Assembly (NCBI RefSeq): GCF_022206305.1
Contig: NZ_JAKOIW010000009.1
Span: 3,893-67,892, forward strand
Length of the DNA stretch: 64,000 bases
Direction of reading: 5' to 3'
Origin: Gordonia sp. 'Campus'
Lineage (GTDB): Bacteria > Actinomycetota > Actinomycetes > Mycobacteriales > Mycobacteriaceae
Notes under the pieces: model-generated
What the model was told of the DNA's origin: nothing
Seen by the model: the letters and a program-made list of their open reading frames with translations, nothing else
The model's database searches: none
Position numbers and translations under genes: made by a program
Shown here: piece after piece, positions 61,415 to 64,000 of the stretch
How the letters are laid out: each line of letters opens with the position of its first letter
Position numbering within the stretch: position 1 is the first letter of the stretch

Positions 61415-64000
61415 ATGAGCGAATCGTCGTCGACTCCCGGCACCTCCACACCCGGCACTGCCCGCCGGTTCGCACTGAGTGCGGCTCAGCGTTCGCTGTG
61501 GTTCACCCAGCAGGCCGCCCCCGACGTGCCGATCAACGTCGCGCAGTACGTCGAACTCGACGGCCCGATCGACGTCGAACTCTTCGTCCGTGCGACGAGC
61601 GCGGCGGTTCAGCGGGCACTGTTCACCCAGTTGCGGTTCGACGAGACCGACGACGGACTCGTCGGGGTCTACGACCCCGCCCTGCACTACTGGGCCGACA
61701 TCATCGATCTCCGCGACCGGCCCGATCCGCGTGCGGTCGCCGAGGAGATGATGGCGCAGGACTATTCGCGCCCTCTGGATCCCCGCGTCGACCGCACCGC
61801 GCGCGGATGCCTCTTCCGGCTCGCCGACGACAAATCTCTCGTCTACAACCGCGGCCATCACCTCCTGTCGGACGGTATGGGCGGCAAGGACCGGATGGTC
61901 GAGGCACTCGCTGCCTACCATGCCGCGGTGACGGGGGAGCCCGCGCCGGCGCAGAAGCCGGTCGACCTGGATCTTCCGGCCCGCGCCGACGCCCAGTACC
62001 GCGAGTCCTCACGTTTCGGCACCGACCGCGCCTACTGGCGCGAGAACATGGCGGGCGTGGGCGTGGCCGCGACCCTCGCGCACCGGCCGGGCCGTCCGGC
62101 TGCGGTGGCCCGACGCGTCGCAGCCCAGGTGCCCGACCGGACGATGGCCGCGCTCCGCGACGTCGCGCAGCAGCAGTCGACGATTCTGCCGAACGTGATC
62201 GTCGCCGCCTTCGCCGCATACCTCGCGCGGGCCGCTGCTCAGGGTGACGAGGTCATCTTCCAATTCCCCGTGGCGGCACGCACGACCGCGGCACTGCGAT
62301 CCACCCCGCTCCCGGTGGCGAACATCGTGCCCCTGCGCACGCGCGTCACCGCCGAGGCCACCGTCGCCGATGCCCTCCGTACGACGCAGACCGCCCTCAT
62401 GGGGGCATTGCGGCACCAGCGTTTCCGCGGCGAGGACATCTGGGCCGATGTCGCCGCCGACGAGACCAGCGGCCGGACCCCGCGCACCGCAGCGCAGGAA
62501 CGATCCGGGCCGATGCTCAACCTGATGCTCTTCGACCGCGAATTCCCCTGTGGCGAAGCGACAGCCACGTTCCACATCCTCACGGTCGGGCCGGCCGACG
62601 ACCTGACCATCAACATCTACCCGGTCCCCGGCGAGGATCACCAGGCGTCACTCATGATCGGGGTCGAGGCCAATCCCCACCGCTACGACGCCGCCGAGGT
62701 CGCCGAGCATCACCGTCAGTTCCTGTCGATGCTCGACACCTTCACCGCCGCATTGCTGGATTCACCGGACACCCGCGTCGACGACCTGCCCCTCCGCGTC
62801 GACGCACCGGAAACCGTGTTGAATTCCGAAATCGGCTCTGCATCAACGGGTTCCGTTTCCGAAGTGCTTGCAGCGGCGGTCGCGCGTCATCGGGACCAGT
62901 CGGCCGCTGCCACCGAAGGCGCGGGGACGGAGACCTACGATCAGATGCACACGCGTGCACGCGATCTGGGTGCACGCCTGCGCACACTCGGGGCCCGGCC
63001 GGGTACCGTCGTCGGCGTCGCGCTCCGATCGCGCACCGACCGCATGCTCGCCTGGTGGGCGATCGCGGAGAGCGGCGCAGCCACGATCCTGACCGACCCC
63101 GATGCCCCGTCGATGAAGGCCGCACCACCCGCTGCGCGCCCTATGCTCGTCCTCGTCGACGACGGAACCCCGTCCGGTCCTCGTGCGGACGGGTTGTACA
63201 CGCTCGCCGACATCGGCTCTGTGGCACCGAGTCCCGATCGCCGTCAGTCGGCAGCCGACGACATCGCCTGTCTCGTGGCCGACCCGGGCGGATCCGGCGG
63301 CCGGGGATCGATGATCGCGGTTCCGCAGCGGGCGGTCGCGACCCTCATCGCGCAGGGAGTCTTCGCCGACGCGACCCCGGGACCCGGTCACGGGAGACTC
63401 GCCGGGATCACACCACGCGGATCGTGGGCTGAGCACCTCGAATTCGCAGCGTGTGCCGCCACCGGATTCCGGCTGGTGGACCCGTCCGCCGAGTCCGCGA
63501 CGCATGCCGTCGTCACCCCCGGACAGCTGCACGACCACGCCGTGTCGACTCTCGCCCCGAACGTGCTGGTCGTCGGATCCGATGCCGCGCCGGCCCCGAT
63601 CGTGCAGCTCGCCGTCGGCCGGGACGTCCGCGCGCCCTACTGCCCGCGGGGAGTACTCGGTCCGTACACGTCGCCGGACCGGATCGCACCTGACGCCCCG
63701 CTCGATCGCCCGCTACCCGGCGGCGGGCCGCGACCGGGAGTCGACCTCGCGATCCTCGATCATCGGATGCGCCCGCTCCCCGCCGGGGTCACCGGCGACA
63801 TCTACGTGGCCGGTTCCCTGTCGGCGCAGTGCTTTGCCGGCGAGGCCGGACGAACCGCGGCCGTGTTCGTCGCATGCCCCTGGCGTCCCGGTGAGCGGAT
63901 GGTCGCCACCGGGGATCGTGGTCATCTGGATCCGGGTGGCGGGGGACTGGTCGTCGACCACCGCGCGGGAGAGGTGTCGACCGTCGGTGGTGTTCGTGTC
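61415..64000 (+). CDS. Non-ribosomal peptide synthetase, condensation domain plus degenerate adenylation domain (3' end outside window)
   Basis: The frame is open from ATG 61415 to the window edge, 862 codons. Residues about 15-455 form a condensation domain: FALSAAQRSLWFTQQAAPDVPINVAQYVEL, the HHxxxDG motif at HHLLSDG (H148, H149, D153), and the YxxWR-like start after it. Residues about 480-862 resemble an adenylation domain, but its core motifs are eroded: the P-loop (A3) near residue 623 reads ADPGGSGGRGSM without the Lys, A5 reads APYCPRGVLGPYT, A7 is MVATGDRGHLD, and A8 DHRAGEVSTVGGVRV. It may be a noncanonical or inactive module. The product cannot be predicted. An upstream 660-bp gap probably holds its promoter. 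Confidence 0.85.
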   Translation, partial: MSESSSTPGTSTPGTARRFALSAAQRSLWFTQQAAPDVPINVAQYVELDGPIDVELFVRATSAAVQRALFTQLRFDETDDGLVGVYDPALHYWADIIDLRDRPDPRAVAEEMMAQDYSRPLDPRVDRTARGCLFRLADDKSLVYNRGHHLLSDGMGGKDRMVEALAAYHAAVTGEPAPAQKPVDLDLPARADAQYRESSRFGTDRAYWRENMAGVGVAATLAHRPGRPAAVARRVAAQVPDRTMAALRDVAQQQSTILPNVIVAAFAAYLARAAAQGDEVIFQFPVAARTTAALRSTPLPVANIVPLRTRVTAEATVADALRTTQTALMGALRHQRFRGEDIWADVAADETSGRTPRTAAQERSGPMLNLMLFDREFPCGEATATFHILTVGPADDLTINIYPVPGEDHQASLMIGVEANPHRYDAAEVAEHHRQFLSMLDTFTAALLDSPDTRVDDLPLRVDAPETVLNSEIGSASTGSVSEVLAAAVARHRDQSAAATEGAGTETYDQMHTRARDLGARLRTLGARPGTVVGVALRSRTDRMLAWWAIAESGAATILTDPDAPSMKAAPPAARPMLVLVDDGTPSGPRADGLYTLADIGSVAPSPDRRQSAADDIACLVADPGGSGGRGSMIAVPQRAVATLIAQGVFADATPGPGHGRLAGITPRGSWAEHLEFAACAATGFRLVDPSAESATHAVVTPGQLHDHAVSTLAPNVLVVGSDAAPAPIVQLAVGRDVRAPYCPRGVLGPYTSPDRIAPDAPLDRPLPGGGPRPGVDLAILDHRMRPLPAGVTGDIYVAGSLSAQCFAGEAGRTAAVFVACPWRPGERMVATGDRGHLDPGGGGLVVDHRAGEVSTVGGVRV

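Noticed and set aside
61399..62247. Alternative plus-strand gene overlapping the NRPS start
   Set aside because: The sequence is Arg/Gly/Pro-rich shadow; the frame from 61415 encodes a clear condensation domain.
1..64000. tRNA or rRNA genes
   Set aside because: No cloverleaf-like or conserved rRNA sequence was noticed in the intergenic regions, although a dedicated scan would be needed to exclude a tRNA fully.

Overview
The window is high-GC actinobacterial chromosome. It begins inside mshA (mycothiol biosynthesis), and its gene order closely follows the mycobacterial Rv0486-Rv0545c region: mshA, YbjN protein, gpm, senX3-regX3, Ppx-like, proC, bS22-like peptide, galE2, acyltransferase, serB1-like, hemACDB, hemL, the ccdA-resB-ccsB system, menA/menE and pitA. 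Unlike M. tuberculosis, it has a rex gene directly upstream of hemA. A member of the Mycobacteriales outside Mycobacterium, most likely Gordonia or a close relative, fits best. The assignment rests on synteny and protein character, not on a database search.

Region 1 (1-21.0 kb) is the conserved housekeeping block. It covers mycothiol, glycolysis, the phosphate-responsive SenX3-RegX3 pair, a Ppx/GppA-type enzyme, ProC, a tiny ribosomal-type peptide, an NAD-dependent epimerase and a phospholipid acyltransferase. An acyl-CoA ligase, an amino acid permease and a zinc-type dehydrogenase are interspersed. The thioesterase-like gene upstream of proC carries a one-base frameshift.

Region 2 (21.2-29.6 kb) holds tetrapyrrole synthesis. 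A perfect Rex-type operator lies in front of rex, then hemA-hemC-hemD (fused to a methyltransferase-like domain)-hemB, then three coupled membrane-protein genes of unknown function. Region 3 (29.6-40.7 kb) is the accessory part: a manganese catalase next to a catalase-fold protein, two acyl-CoA dehydrogenases with a TetR regulator, a DUF559/VSR-like nuclease gene bracketed by oppositely oriented arrays of a 21-bp repeat, a YdcF protein, an aldehyde dehydrogenase, and an SGNH-hydrolase lipoprotein. The linker of that lipoprotein is encoded by the same 21-bp repeat.

Region 4 (40.7-54.4 kb) holds hemL and the cytochrome c maturation operon (TlpA-like, CcdA, ResB, CcsB), two small DNA-binding proteins including a BldC relative, a cysteine synthase-like enzyme, a MacB-type ABC exporter, and a regulator/Clp-N-domain gene pair with operator-like palindromes. 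Region 5 (54.4-64 kb) holds menaquinone genes menA and menE, separated by a second DUF559-type nuclease gene bracketed by two copies of a hairpin repeat, then pitA, an F420-type oxidoreductase, and the start of a non-ribosomal peptide synthetase with a degenerate adenylation domain that runs off the end.

The most unusual observation is that both DUF559-family nuclease genes are framed by repeats, each by a different repeat family, and that one repeat family recurs in frame inside a lipoprotein gene. No tRNA, rRNA, CRISPR array, transposase or phage gene was recognised.
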